64,000 nucleotides of DNA from Macrocystis pyrifera (GCA_031763025.1 JASSKH010000024.1:6663387-6727386), one strand, 5' to 3'; counted from the stretch's first letter, positions 1 through 11,522 are shown. Made by a program: numbers and translations. Notes: generated by a model from the sequence alone, not told the origin.

Positions 1-673
1 AGCTCTATCCTTGACTTTATAGTAGTAGAAAATGGAAGTGGTAAGGAAACGGAACTACATGTATGCGCAGCGGACATAGGAACTACGGATCACTGTCTAA
101 TATGGACAGACAGTCAACAGACGAGAGTTATCAAACATAGAAGAGGTAGGATATTGTATCGATGGAGAACAGATAAACTAGAAGTAAAAGAGAAACGGGA
201 AGAGTTCCAAGAAGAGATGGCCAAAAATGCAGAGAAATTTTCCGAGCTGTTGGAAAGAATAGGTACAACAAGAAACGATATAGAAAGGGATGATGCAGGA
301 GCTAGGATAATAGAAGGATGGGAGCAGTTGGTCAAGACCACAGCAAGGGAAGAAGTTGATAGTATGCAACAGAGCGGTAAAATGGTGGGATGAAGAAGTG
401 AAAGAGGCTATAAGAGCAAGGAGAAAGGCACACGCAAGGTATACATCGAGTAAAACTCCGGCAGGGTGGGAGGAATATGCTATAGCTAGAAAGAAAGTAA
501 AAGAGATGGTAGAGAAGAAGAAGAAAGGGATACGGAAAGACGTAGTAAATAAAACGAATGAAGACTTTGAGGGCGGGATGAAGCAGATGTGGGTAGGGAT
601 AAAAGGGATACTTGGCAGACAAGCAGGAGAGGCAGACACGGGAATAGCTACTCTAAGAGCATAGAACGGTAAA

Positions 674-2209
674 ATGGCTAGTAGTTCGAAGGGGAAAAGG
701 GAGGTACTAGTAGAGCATTACCGAAAACTAGGAACACCCACAGCCAACGAAACGTTCGATGCAGAATTCGAGAAGGAAATCAACGCGTGGGCAGAGGCGA
801 ACGTAGATACATCAGAAAGGGAAGACAGTGGTTCGGGAGGGTTACAGAGAGAGTTCACGAGGGAAGAAGTAAAGAAGTGTGTAGCTAAACTTAAGAATAG
901 AAAGGCAGCAGGGGCAGACCAAATAGTGAATGAATTTATGAAGTACGGGGGAGAAGGAATGCTTACCATGATGGTTGTGTTGTATAACTGGACATGGAAA
1001 AACGAGTACGCACCTAGGAGGTGGAGAGAAGGAGTAGTAGTAAATTTATTCAAGAAAGGAGATAAGGCTGACCCGGGGAACTATAGAGGGATAACGCTAC
1101 TAAGCACAGTAGGCAAAACATTTTGTAAGATTTTGAACGATAGAATGGGAACGATGATGGAGAAGGAAGACGAAATAAGCGAAGGACAAGCAGGGTTTAG
1201 GCCAAACCGTAGCTGCGTAGACCATGTGTGCACCTTAGGTAAGATTATTCAAGGTAGGAAAGACGCGGGACTAACAACGTACTGTTTCTTTCTAGATGCG
1301 CAGAAAGCCTACGACACAGTATGGAGAAATGGATTGTGGAACAAACTGTGGGAAATAGGAATCAGAGGAAAGATGTGGAGAATGATGAAAAAGATGACGG
1401 AATGTACGAGAAGTGCTGTGATGCTGGACGGGGAAATATCGAAGTATGTTGATATTTTACAAGGTGTTGCACAGGGATGTACGTTGTCACCTAACTTATT
1501 CAAGATATATATTAACGACCTGATAGTAGCAGTCGAGGGAGCAAGGCAGGGAGTCACGGTAGGGGAAGATACGGTGTCGGGATTGATGTTTGCGGATGAC
1601 TTCGTGGGGATATCAGAAACACCCGAAGGATTGCAGAAACTAATAGAGAAGGCGCTAGAATACACCAGGAAATGGAGGGTGACGGCGAACGTCAAGAAAT
1701 GCGCAGTAGTTGTTTGCAACGAAGATAAGGTAAACCCGGTAAGTTTCAGTTGGAAGCGGGGAGAAGATGAATTGCCGATCGTAGACCAGTATACATACCT
1801 TGGCGTAGAGATCTCAAAAGACTGCTTTTGGGATACACGTATAGCAAAAGTAATAGGAAAGGGTAAGGCACAAGTAGGCAAGATGGATGCGATCCTAACA
1901 GACCCGAACCTTGACACTAGGATTAAGAGATGTATCTTGATGAATGTGATAGTACCAAAGCTAGAATATGCAGGAGAAGTATGGGAAGGGAACGCGAAAC
2001 TCGTAAAGCAGTTGGAAACAGTACAAATGACAGCAGCTAAAAAAATCCTAAGATGCTCAAGTACGACTAGTAATACAGTATTAAGAGCAGAACTGGGAAT
2101 GCGCCCACTCAAGACAAATAGAGACATGAGAAAGTTGAACTGGCAATATAAAGTAAGGAATATGCCAAAAAAGAGGTTGCCAGCCATAGTTGATAGAGCT
2201 GTATGTTAG
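674..2209 (+). pseudogene. LINE reverse transcriptase domain
   Basis: This is the longest open block of the dead LINE ORF2. It carries the ordered reverse transcriptase motifs: the NYRGITLLS block, AGFRPNRSC, the first catalytic Asp in FLDAQKAYDTVW, the GVAQGCTLSPNLF block, the catalytic FADD at about 1588-1599, and YLGVEIS. The frame is shared with the segment before 662 and after 2209, so the bounding stops are mutations and not true ends. The ATG at 674 is internal and is not the start of the protein. No ribonuclease H domain is visible. I do not assign a clade. Confidence 0.93.
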
Positions 2210-2293
2210 AAAGTAACAAAAGGGCGAGCTGGAATAAGGTGGGATGGCGTAGTTGAGAAAGTATGGAAGGATCCAGGGGGAAACCAAGTAGAG

Positions 2294-2929
2294 ATGATGT
2301 CCGCCGGGAAGTTTGGGAGGTACAAGGCAGAAGTAGAAGAAAGGATAGAAAGAAGGGAAAGGCTAGCGCTAAGAAACAAGGTGGAATCGGAAAAACTCTT
2401 AGAGATATACGGGGGATTGAGGGAAGGAATAGGAATGAAAACGTATTTGCATGGCCCAATGGACTTCGCGAAAACGCTGAAACTGCGCTTTCGTGTAGGG
2501 GACCTGGACCTGCCAGAAAGAAGAAAGAGATACACCAGTAGTCCGGAAGAGGAGGAAGTAGACGCACAGATGTGCCCGTGTGGCAAAGCAATAGAGAGTA
2601 GAACTCACATAGTAGGAGAACGTGAAATATACAAGGGGGAACGGGATGTGTTGGAAGAGGAGATGAGGGAAATAGACGGATGTGACATGGAGGAGTTTGA
2701 TACAATGAATAGCAGCGAGAAAACGATCGCTATCCTAGGAGATAGATGGTGGCCACAGGAGGCCAAACAGGAAGGGGATAAGATTAGCAAAAAGTTTCTA
2801 TGTAATATATGGAAACAACGTAATGAGCGCCCAATTGTTGGAGGTGTCTCTATTAGGAGTAGGAACGGTGCTCCGTCTCGAAAGGGATGCGTGGTCAATG
2901 GTCAAATGACTAAGGCAAGCAACAAATGA
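2294..2929 (+). pseudogene. LINE ORF2 C-terminal region with Cys/His knuckle
   Basis: This continues the frame of the reverse transcriptase after the TAG at 2207-2209. It contains a CPCGK...H pattern near 2572-2610, like the zinc-knuckle region at the C-terminus of many LINE ORF2 proteins, and ends with SNK and a stop. Three more copies of this 3' segment occur in the window (35691, 39790, and 46969 on the minus strand). The DNA coding for the last ~25 residues is also the part shared with the SINE. Confidence 0.85.
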
Positions 2930-3051
2930 GTATGCCCCCCCCCCCCTTCCTCCTCCTCCCCCCCCTTCCTCCCTCTCCCAACCCCACCCCTTTAGCACCG
3001 CGAACAAAACCAACACAACAACAACAAGGCATCGACGCGACTGCGTTATAC

Positions 3052-3192
3052 CTGAGCCAGCGTCCTGGCGCACACAGCGCATGACCGCAGAGGCCCCCCC
3101 ATCCCTGGCCCCTTGGTGTAGCAGATGACGTCAACATCTCCGGGTTTCATGGAGGCGTCGGAGAGCACCTCACGGACCAGGGCCACCACGTG
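3052..3192 (-). CDS. KAE1: KAE1 exon 3
   Basis: The exon has 47 codons, [10 protein letters not shown] to CARTLAQ, with a caaag acceptor and gtataa donor. The segment [14 protein letters not shown] is the conserved glycine-rich motif of Kae1. The next exon, carrying the metal ligands, must lie left of base 1. Confidence 0.93.
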
Positions 3193-6100
3193 CTTTGAAA
3201 ATCAGGAAATACCGGGGAGATAATCAGCGTCGGACACAAACAAGACCAAAAAAAAAGGTGGACACAAGCGAAAGAAGAAAGAGGGGGGGGGGGGGGGGGG
3301 GGGAGGGAAGAGGAGGGGGGAAGGACGTAGAGGAGGAGGAGTGGGGGGGGGGGGGGGGGGGGGGGGGGGGCGAGGGAGGAAGCGAGGGAGGGAGGGAGGA
3401 AGGAAAGGAGGGAGGGGTTGAGGGAGGGGGGGGGGGGGAAGGATTGGGGGGGGGGGGGGGGGGTGAAGGTCTTGGCCCCCAAAGCACCCCTCTTTACCGT
3501 AGACTGACTTAAAAACATGCTGCGAATGTGTTGTGCAACTCCTTCTTGTAGCGTAGTTCCAGTACCACGTACCGCGGCAAATATCATACAACGTATCATA
3601 TCACCCCCCAACCAAGCAGACGCGTGTGCCGTCTGGGCCATCCTAGGATATCCTAGCAGGTTTGTGTAGGCATGCATGCGACACGCACATACATATCTAC
3701 CTACCGGGTGGTCACCACTTGATCCTTACACTACTGGAAAAAAAAAAAAAATGTTCCACGCTAATCTCAAGCGGTGCTTCCAAAACCAAAAATGTTGCAG
3801 TTCTTGAGGGATAAACAAAACATCACTCTGTCTTTTGCTACCTGCGTGTGCTTCTCTACGAGTCCACCGCCTGCCTATGTAGTCGGGGGTGCACAGCGAT
3901 GCTGGCCCCTGCCCGCTGCCGAAATTGAGGGGTGTTCGGGTGGGGAGGCGTGTGGGTGACCCGCTTCTTTACGCGCCCCATGAGCGGGTTGGCTGCCGCA
4001 TGCAGCCGGTGCCTTAATCGTCATTTTACCTTAAAAAACAAAATCGTTGAGTTCCTACAGGGGCGATATCGCTTTTCGGCGGTCGTTTTCTCTTTCCAAC
4101 GGGAAGGGCGCCGCTTACGTAAGTCGGACATTTACATTTTCGGAAGGCTCTCCCTCGACCAGATATTTTCCGAAAACCGCCTTTTGTTATTAGGTTATTG
4201 TTCGGTATTTTTTAACACCAACCTTCCCGTTCTGGAAAAAAAAAAAAAATGGAGCGCTGAAAAAACGATCGCACCCCTCCCCCGTGCGGAGTCAGCGCTC
4301 TCCTTCTACGGTGTGCTTGGCGTCCCCTTTTCGCCTCTCCAAATCTCGAAAAAAAAGGAGAAGGCTTCTCGGGGGTACGTACAGTAGGGAAACGAAACGA
4401 GGAACAATCCGTTCTCTGTTTGTTGTAAGAGGGCGTTTTTGGTTCGTACTCTTGTGGTTGCTCATTGATGCCGATGGCAGCAACGTGATACCACCAAAAT
4501 TGTATACGCAGCACACCTCGAAGTATCCATCTGTCACACGCCGCTTGCAAAATATGGGGTTTCGAGAGGGGGGGGGGGGGGGGGGTGTACTCGATAGGAG
4601 AGATGTACTCGATCTCATGCATGGCCGTAGTCGTATGACCATAGACCCTCGCATCCCTACAATGCCGGGACGGAGCATGTCGGGTTTTCACCGACCAGGC
4701 AAACATTGCTTGCACCAAGCGCGAAGCGCCGTGAAGTGTCCGGCGAGTCGAGAGGGGGGGGGGGGGGAAACGAAGCTCACAGCTGACGACGCGTCTCTTT
4801 TTCCTTGTTGTTCAAATACCTGCTGGTGATGCCATGCCGTCTCTCGAGGGAGAAAGCCTGTACCGGCCGGGGTGAGGTAGGTCTTCCGGGGGTTGGACAG
4901 GATGTCGTAGCAGCCCTCTTCGGCACCCCTCGAGCCGCCGCCGTCGTCACCGTCACCGTCGCCGTTGCCTTCGCTCTTGGGCGGAGGGGTGTATCGGAGC
5001 AATCCGACGCCAATCTGGCGATACAATCGCAAAAAAAAAAACCAAAAACAACAAGAAAAACTAAAAAACAAAGGCAGGCACGTAGAAAACGCGCGACCGG
5101 TGTAGCATTGTCGTGCAGCCTGAAAAAGTTGAGTATCTCTCAACCGAATCGGGAGTGCCGCAAGAAGAGCGTTTCAGTCCGCACAGGGTTAACTTTCTCT
5201 CAACAACAACGAACGGCGGTAAGGGTGCTAAAGTCGTACCGGGTACGTTTTATTATCGGAAAAATTTTCTCTCTCGATCGGATCTTGCCAAAAACGCCTC
5301 CCTTGTCCGACAACAATGGCAACCTTCCCGTTCTGGAAACTTCGAGCGCTTAAAAACGATCGCACCCCTCCCTGTGCGGACCCAACGCTCTTCACGGTAG
5401 TCACACCCAGCTAGCTGACTGGCGTAATTTACTATTACGGGGGACCATAGTAAATAAGACCTATGGTTTACACAAAAATCTATATATTTACCTATTTTTA
5501 CTGACAATATTTGGTCCTATTTACAATGGCCCTCCGTAATATATACCAGGTATATTTTTTAAAAGAAAAATAAACCCTGCAAGACAGATGGCTTGAAGAC
5601 ACCAGGACAGAGAGATAGCACCTTACTTGACATTCCATGGCAATGGCGATCGCGCTGCCTTGAGACCTTCCTTCATTGCGGTGACATGGAAACCCCCTGG
5701 GGTTGCCATGACATTGACGCTACAGCAGTGGTTCCGGTTGGGCGGCACTGTACATACTGCTGCAGCACGGACAGGCCTGCGACACTCGCTGCGCCCGCAT
5801 ACATACATACCCCTCTGCACCCTGCATTGGCCCGCGCTGGTCTGTAGAACGCAGCTACTTTTAACGGTTCACGCAAAAAAAAAAATGCTGTTCTACGCTC
5901 ACTATGCTCCACATATGATGTGGTCCGTGTAATACCCGTATCACCCACAGCAGTCGGAAACACACGAGTCGGTGGGTGCGCCGGCGGACGCTCCAGCATC
6001 CGCCACCAACAACTTACTGGTTTCTCTATCCCTGCTTTCTAGTTTGAAGAGAAGTTGGGGAGGCTATGTAAGCCCTGGAGTGGGCTTCCCCTGCCAGGCC

Positions 6101-7019
6101 TTGCTTACCCCAGAGAGGATAGCTGCAATCTCGAGCCTGGGGTAAGAAATTTACCGAACATACTAGAAATATAAGGACCATTTAGTCATCAATCTGAATG
6201 GACAAACGGTTCTCATATTTCCGGACAGAGTGGCATAATGGTACTGTTTGCATCTGCGATATGCTCTCTGCTTGCAGCCGGTGCCCACGAAACTACCGAG
6301 ATTTGTATCTGGTACTCGTACCGCAGTACCTCTGGTCGAAGATGTCAGGAGACAGCACTTTCACCCCTGGACAGACAGCAGCTTTGCCCTGGACATGCCG
6401 CGACTGACACCAAACTACTGTACGAGTACTACCGGTAGGTGTTGCGGTACTGTGGAACGCTCCGCCCTACATACACCCTTGAAAGCGCACGTTTCGCCTT
6501 GCTTGCCATGTCTCTCTTGTGTCTCTCGACATATCTGCCTCTCAGGCATCTCTCTATAGCCCGAGGAATCGTGTACTCATGCGACAGACACCCTGCTGGG
6601 TGGGCTGGGTGCCGTCGGTTATCATGTCTGACGTGCATCAAGAGCAAGAGCAAGAATGCATAACGTCAGCAACAACACCAACACCAGCCCAACAGCAGCA
6701 AACAACACAACGCGACGGCAACGGCAACAGCAACAACAGCAGCAGCAGCAGCACAGCAGCAGCAGCAGCAACAACGACAGCAACAACAGCAAATCTCCCG
6801 AGCAAGCAGCAGTGACTGGTGGGCAGTGCCAGGTACCACTCTGTCCAGAAAGTTAGGAACGTTTCTGCAATTATATGCATATCTAAACGGTCCTTAGATT
6901 GACGGACATAGTGTATGTTTTCCTCGTTTTTTCACCTTGTTGGCGCTTCCCTCGATGCCAAGGGCCACGATAGACTCATCAGATCTAGCTGATTTCAAAT
7001 TGCCAATCTGCAACGGCAT
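3052..7019 (-). CDS. KAE1: KAE1/OSGEP, tRNA N6-threonylcarbamoyladenosine transferase, N-terminal 140 residues
   Basis: Exons on the minus strand are 6936-7019, 4820-5014 and 3052-3192; all introns are phase 0 and the rest of the gene is left of the window. The enzyme is the catalytic subunit of the KEOPS complex. It transfers the threonylcarbamoyl group to A37 of tRNAs that read ANN codons. Visible family signatures are [10 protein letters not shown] near the N-terminus, [20 protein letters not shown], and [11 protein letters not shown]...CARTLAQ. The metal-binding HxxxH region is encoded further left and cannot be checked. The start is the ATG at 7019-7017, nine codons before a segment that aligns with known N-termini. 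An extra acidic/glycine stretch of about 20-25 residues interrupts the first domain. The introns hold MITEs and, probably, LINE copy 1. Confidence 0.93.
3258..3470. repeat. G-rich purine low-complexity tract
   Basis: About 210 bp of almost pure G with GA interruptions, including several G runs longer than 10. It translates as poly-Gly or poly-Pro frames, which are artefacts. Confidence 0.9.
4044..4297 (+). mobile_element. MITE family M4 (long inverted repeats), copy 1
   Basis: The left arm (cgttgag...ttttctctttccaacggg) and right arm (cttcccgttctggaaaa...gcgctgaaaaaacgatcgcacccc) are imperfect inverted repeats of about 60-70 bp. Related copies are at 5175, 24059 and 44392. No coding capacity is seen. 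Confidence 0.7.
4568..4740 (-). mobile_element. SINE (poly(C)-tailed) copy 1, 3' part
   Basis: Read on the minus strand, it ends with the GGTGAAAACCCGAC and GGCCATGCATGA core followed by GAGTACA and a C run. The last part carries a small local duplication (gtactcgat twice). Confidence 0.8.
4820..5014 (-). CDS. KAE1: KAE1 exon 2
   Basis: The exon has 65 codons with a gccag acceptor and gtattt donor. IGVGLLRY continues the strand from exon 1. A low-complexity Gly/Asp insert follows, then [23 protein letters not shown], which is conserved in the family. Confidence 0.92.
5175..5393 (+). mobile_element. MITE family M4, copy 2
   Basis: The right arm matches copy 1 closely (accttcccgttctggaaa, cgatcgcacccctccc). 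The left arm is more degraded. It lies in KAE1 intron 1. Confidence 0.6.
5435..5539 (+). mobile_element. MITE family M1, copy 1
   Basis: The ends are TTACGGGGGACCATAG and an inverted, slightly mutated partner (GGCCCTCCGTAA), each flanked by TA. The AT-rich middle contains CTATATATTTACC. Confidence 0.88.
6109..6148. repeat. Short hairpin
   Basis: The arms are cttaccccag and ctggggtaag around a loop of about 20 bases. The role is unknown. Confidence 0.5.
6161..6233 (+). mobile_element. MITE family M3, copy 1
   Basis: The inverted arms are GAAATATAAGGACC on the left and GGTTCTCATATTTCCGGACAGAG on the right, about 70 bp in total. Better-preserved copies are at 61325 and 62412. Confidence 0.6.
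6660..6830. repeat. CAA/CAG microsatellite
   Basis: Interspersed CAA, CAG and AAC triplets. This would read as a Gln/Asn-rich or Ser-rich peptide, but no splice or start context supports a gene. Confidence 0.8.
6936..7019 (-). CDS. KAE1: KAE1 exon 1
   Basis: The exon has 28 codons from MPLQIG to IEGSANK, then a gtgaaa donor. [12 protein letters not shown] is the diagnostic N-terminal nucleotide-binding strand of the Kae1/OSGEP family. The ATG is the only one in frame that keeps the exon open. Confidence 0.9.
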
Positions 7020-8573
7020 CTCCGCAGCCGCGTCCATCACCAGCAAAACTCAGCCGCGGCTCCAGCTCAGCAAACCGTACAGCCCGACACGGCACGCAGG
7101 CACCGACTGCAACGCGAACACCCAAACTAAGGCGCTCCGATTCACGAGAAACGGTTGTGGTCGCTGATTGGTGTAATTCAACAGTCTACTTCTATTCTAG
7201 GCTTATGATTGGCTGTTGCTATCCGCTGTTCCCCTTGAGAACTTTGCCTTAACTGTCATACGAAACCCCCACGATCCTCATCAGGAGGCTTCCGGCGGGT
7301 ACCGTCACTTGGCCGGATCAATCCTCCACGCCGTCCCCCCCTCCCGTTCGTTCCGAATATCCTCCAACCCCTCCCATCGCCGAACGTGCAGATGAACGTG
7401 GGCACTTTGGGCCTGCTGGCACTCCTTCGTTATTTTGGCCCCTTGCTCCTCCGTCGAAGGCTGGCTCGTGGTATCAAATCATATCATATCGTCGTATCTT
7501 TGGGCGGAATGAAGTACTGCAAGCGCCGCCCGTTAGCACGAGGGGCGGCATCGCGTGTAGACTATTGTTGGAGGCCTATCCTTCGTTCTCGCTCACAGGA
7601 TGGCTGCATCATCATCAGAGGAGGAGTTATTTCTGGTCTGTACGTGTGTCTTGAGCGACCGCCGCTCGGCGCGCGCGCGACGGTACACAGCCGAACAATA
7701 CTCGTTGTGTTGCCAGTATTCCTGGGCCTCGAGAGCCTCGAAGAAACCGCCCTGGAGGGGCGCAAAAGGGTGTCTAGGAGGTCAAATACCTCGTTCCCAC
7801 GCTCAGGATGATGTGTGGCTGCGGCGGTTATTTCGTCGTCTTTATTTCTCGGTTGGTGTGTATCGCTTCTTGTTATCGTCAATGGAAAACGGCAATGACT
7901 CCGTCCCTGGCCGCGCACCGATCGTACAAGCAGTTACTGTAAGACACCTCGTGCTGTCCTGTAATGAAACAGAAAATACTGGTCTAGACTGGATTTCTTA
8001 TTTGAGAATGGGCGTGTTCCGCTCTAAATACAGCTGGAAGGCGTACGGCGAATCACGAACTTCATATTTTCCGTTGAATCTCAGTCTGACTTTCTTATTG
8101 ATGGTTTTGTTAGTGCAGCAGTAGTACTGACCGTTGTGCAGTAGTACAGTAGGTGTCCTTTACCAGGTGTGCACTATTTTTAGTACTGTATATCTTCACC
8201 TCGGTGATACTGGATAGTGTCGAAGAGCACGGATGAATGCAAGGATCACGCAAACTGCATCGGACACAATTCGCGACCCAACAGCGTCTTGATCTCCATT
8301 GTCTCTATATCCTACAGAACTGTCGGCCGGTACAGTCGACATGGTCTGGTCAACGGACCAGGCCAAATGTGCTGCCCATGCACCAATATTCTCAGTCAGC
8401 CTACTGTATTCTCGAGAGGAGCTGCAGTGCGTTAAATCCGACAATGTGCTGCATACCTGGTACAAGTTCAAGTTCATGTCGACCACGCATCATAACACCC
8501 TGGACAATTACTATTTCAATAGTCTATTGTGTCTACAAATGATTCAGGAGGATGTGTGCTAATTGGATTTGTC
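7020..8573. other. Intergenic region upstream of KAE1, with an unassigned reading frame
   Basis: This holds the presumed KAE1 promoter. A plus-strand frame of 174 codons starts at ATG 7600 (MAASSSEEELFLVCTCVL). Its first 28 residues faintly resemble the N-terminus of Harbinger-type transposases, but the remainder does not, and an overlapping frame is equally open. I do not call a gene. Confidence 0.4.
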
Positions 8574-9150
8574 TCGACAATTGTTTTTGGTGACTGTCTA
8601 TTAATTGAAATTGTCAATACAATTGATTTCGGCGATTGCCCATTAATTTAAATTGGCCAGGCAATTGTTTTCGACGATTGTCTATGAATTGGAATTGTCC
8701 AGGCAATTGGTTTCGAATACCATCTACTAGTTGGAATTGTGTAAGCAATAGGTTTCGCGTATTGTCTATGAATTGGAATTATCCAAACAATTGGTTGCGG
8801 AGACTGCCAATTAATTGGAATTATCCACCAAATTGATTTCGGGTGCTATCCAATAATTGGAATTGTCCAGACAATTGATTTCGGGTGCTATCCAACAATT
8901 GGAATTGTCCAGACAACTGATTTCGGGTGTTGTCCACTAACTGAAATTGTTCGGACAATTGATTTCGGGAGCTGTCTATTAATTGGATTAGTCTGAACTT
9001 TTGATTTCGGCTGCTGTTTATTAACTGAAATTGTCCGCACAATTGATTTCGGGTGCTGTCAATTAAATGGAATTGTCCAAACGGACTTCGGCGACTGGAA
9101 AGTAGTTGGAACTGTCCGCACAATTCATTTCAGATGCCGCGCAAGAAATC
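8574..9150 (+). repeat. 42-bp satellite, block A
   Basis: About 13 degenerate units of 42 bp built around GGAATTGTCCAGACAATTGA and TTTCGGGTGCTGTC. The period is clear where ggaattgtcc recurs at 8859 and 8901. Confidence 0.9.
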
Positions 9151-9399
9151 AATTGCTCGATAAATGTCATGGCCGTGTACCTACAGCAGTAGTTGTTGTA
9201 TTATGACAGACACTCCCCATTGAATTGATACTACTCGTAATATGGCACAATAAAGGACCTTGCAAATGATTGCGTATTGAGGGAAGTTCCCGATCCTGTT
9301 GTAGAGGCAATACCAGCATGGTGGTACTGTTGTGTACTGACCAAATCAAATGTAGTTCTACAAGTAGCTGTCAGCTTTCAAATAACAGAGCCCTCTACA

Positions 9400-9935
9400 G
9401 AGCCCTCTCAAACTCGATAGTCATGACAATTCCAATTAGTAGATCGCTTCCGAATCCCATTGTCCGGACAATTCCAATTAATAGACGGTATCTCAAAGCA
9501 GTTGCCCCGACAAGTCCAATTCATGTAAATCACCCAAAATCAACCGTTCAAGCAATTCCAATTAATAGACAGCCTGTGAAATCATTTGCCAGCACAATTT
9601 CAATTGATAGGCAGTCTCCGAGCTCATTTGTCTGGACAATTCCAATTATTGAAAAGCACCAAATATCAATTGTTCAGACAAATCCAAGTAATGGACAGTC
9701 TCTAAAATCTATTGTCAGGGCAACTTCAATTGATAGAGAATCTCCTAAATTATTTGTCCGGGTAATTCCAATTGTTAAACAGTGCCCGATATCAATTGTC
9801 CGAATAAATTCAATTGTTAGACAGCATCCAAGATCAATTGTCTAAACAATTTCAATTGCTAGACAGTCCATGACGTCACTTGCACGGACAATTCCAATTA
9901 ATAGAAAACTTCGTGACTCTGCTGTAGGGGCAATA
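9400..9935 (-). repeat. 42-bp satellite, block B, inverted
   Basis: The same 42-bp unit in reverse orientation (ttgtccg at 9754 and 9796). Because 42 is 14 codons, one frame stays open through many units (9270-9845) with a TIPINRQSP-type repeat. Confidence 0.9.
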
Positions 9936-10189
9936 GTCTATTGATAGGTCTATTGTCCAAGGCATAAGCAGAAAAGGGCGGGGCACCTCAACGTTAGCTT
10001 TGTATTTTTATGTCCGCAGGTAGGAAGTTTTGATACCGCTTAGCCCATGTGCTCAAATGTATTATCATTAAAAAAAAATCACGAAACAAAGTAATCCGTA
10101 TGCACTGTTGTTTTGAAATGTACGGGCAGTTAATTTAGGAGACTGCCCACCAATGATGACATTGTCTGAAGTAGTTTTGGAGATTTCGT
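9936..10189. other. Spacer between satellite blocks
   Basis: Unique-looking AT-rich sequence. I see nothing recognisable in it. Confidence 0.5.
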
Positions 10190-10735
10190 ATTAGTCGAAA
10201 TTGTCGGGATAATTGATTTTGTATACCGTCTATTAATTGGGATTGCCCGGACAATTGATTTAGAAAGCAGTCTGCGAACTTAAATTGTCCGGACAATTGA
10301 TTTTGGAGACTGTATAAATTGGAATTGTCGGGCCAATTGATCTGGGAGACTGTCTATTAATTGGAGTTGTCGGGACAAATACTTTTGGCGTCAGTCTACT
10401 AATTGAAATTGTCCGGATAACTATTTCGGGGGGCCGACTATCAATTGGAATTGTCGGGACAATTGATATAGGAGACAGTCTGTGAATTGGAATTGGCCGG
10501 ACAATTTGTTTAGGAGAAGGTCCATTAATTGGAATTGTCCGGACCATTGATTACGGAGACTCCCTATAAAGTGAAATTGTCTGGACAATAGGGTCAGGTA
10601 GGGGTCACTCAATAGAAATTGACTGGATAATAGAGCTCGACGCCTTTCAATTAACTGGAATTAGGGACCACAATAGACATTCAATTGCAATAGGAAGCTA
10701 TTAGTAGACTATTGGACTATTGTCTATTGTCCAGG
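10190..10735 (+). repeat. 42-bp satellite, block C
   Basis: The unit again runs in the orientation of block A (ggaattgtcg at 10321 and ggagttgtcg at 10363, 42 bp apart). Confidence 0.9.
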
Positions 10736-11164
10736 GTGTGCATCATATACAGCTGCAGAAACAAGACTGGGAAAACATCCAAGGAAAAACCTATACCGTC
10801 ATGATGCCAAAAATACTACGAACGAGTACTGCTGTAGCAATTACTTTAGAAACGGGCATGATAAATCCGTTTCGAACAGACTGCCCGGGACTCTGGGGTG
10901 CCACAGGGCGTGAATGGAATCGGACGCAACATTTCTTTCTTTGAAAAGGCGTTGTTCCGTCTATACTGGTGTTCGGGTGGGTATGACATGTATCAGGTAG
11001 CGACACGCATCACTCTTTGGCATATAAAAAAAGACTGACTGCGACGCGAACAACGAAATAACATCGCCCGGGGCGTTTTGTTCATCGCCCAACCAGTCGG
11101 ACGTCTCTTACGCCCCCCCGTGTGTGAGAAACTCCAGTGACGTATGACATGCGGCGTGCTCAGC

Positions 11165-11370
11165 TTGTCTCGCAAGATCTGCCAAAGAACTTTGTTCGCG
11201 AAGATTCAACGTATCATATTTTTCTCGTGTAAGATTTCCTCATCACATCTCTCGCGATATCTGTTCATGGTCATGTCTCTCGCAATACCTGTGTTCGTTG
11301 CATTTCTCGCAAGACATTTCTTCATCACATTTCTTGGGAAGATCCATGCAACGCATCTTTTCCCGCAATA
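11165..11370. repeat. Degenerate ~30-bp tandem repeat
   Basis: Repeated modules of tctcgcaaga followed by ttcatcaca or ttcatggtca. Units are diverged and unequal. Confidence 0.5.
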
Positions 11371-11499
11371 AAACGTCACACCCACACGCGCATTTGTCAT
11401 CCATACGCGCATTTGTTTAGTTTTTTCTTCATATTAGTCGGAGGAGCGGGACATCAAAAGCGTCCATGGACCAGAATGCAGTCACAGGAGTAGCTTCCC

Positions 11500-11522
11500 C
11501 CCCCCCCCCCCCCCCCCCCCCC
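11500..11522. repeat. Poly(C) run
   Basis: About 23 C in a row just downstream of the eL35 gene, with no recognisable LINE or SINE end beside it. Confidence 0.9.

Larger units (their letters stand above)
1..2946 (+). mobile_element. Non-LTR retrotransposon (LINE) copy 1, 5' end outside window, dead, poly(C) tail
   Basis: The window opens inside the second open reading frame of an APE-type LINE. Bases 79-105 encode the end of the endonuclease domain (GTTDHCLIW, the conserved Asp-His pair). Reverse transcriptase follows, then a C-terminal Cys/His knuckle, a stop codon at 2927-2929 and a run of C from 2935. The element copies its RNA into DNA at a nicked target site. This copy is inactive: a frameshift lies between about 356 and 393, an in-frame TAG at 662-664 and another TAG at 2207-2209. 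In copy 2 the last site reads Trp-Glu (TGG GAG), so the stop is a point mutation. It probably lies in a KAE1 intron, since the last KAE1 exon seen starts 100 bp beyond it. Confidence 0.93.
3193..4819 (-). other. KAE1 intron 2 with purine-rich tract and repeats
   Basis: The intron contains a strongly purine-rich G tract (about 3258-3470), one copy of MITE family M4 (4044-4297) and a SINE 3' fragment with its poly(G/C) run. I see no further exon. Confidence 0.7.

Noticed and set aside
3147-3677. Proline- or glycine-rich frames
   Set aside because: They come from the G-rich purine tract in KAE1 intron 2.
7600-8124. 174-codon frame with a faint likeness to the Harbinger transposase N-terminus
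   Set aside because: Only about 28 residues look similar, an overlapping frame is equally open, and no catalytic residues can be placed.
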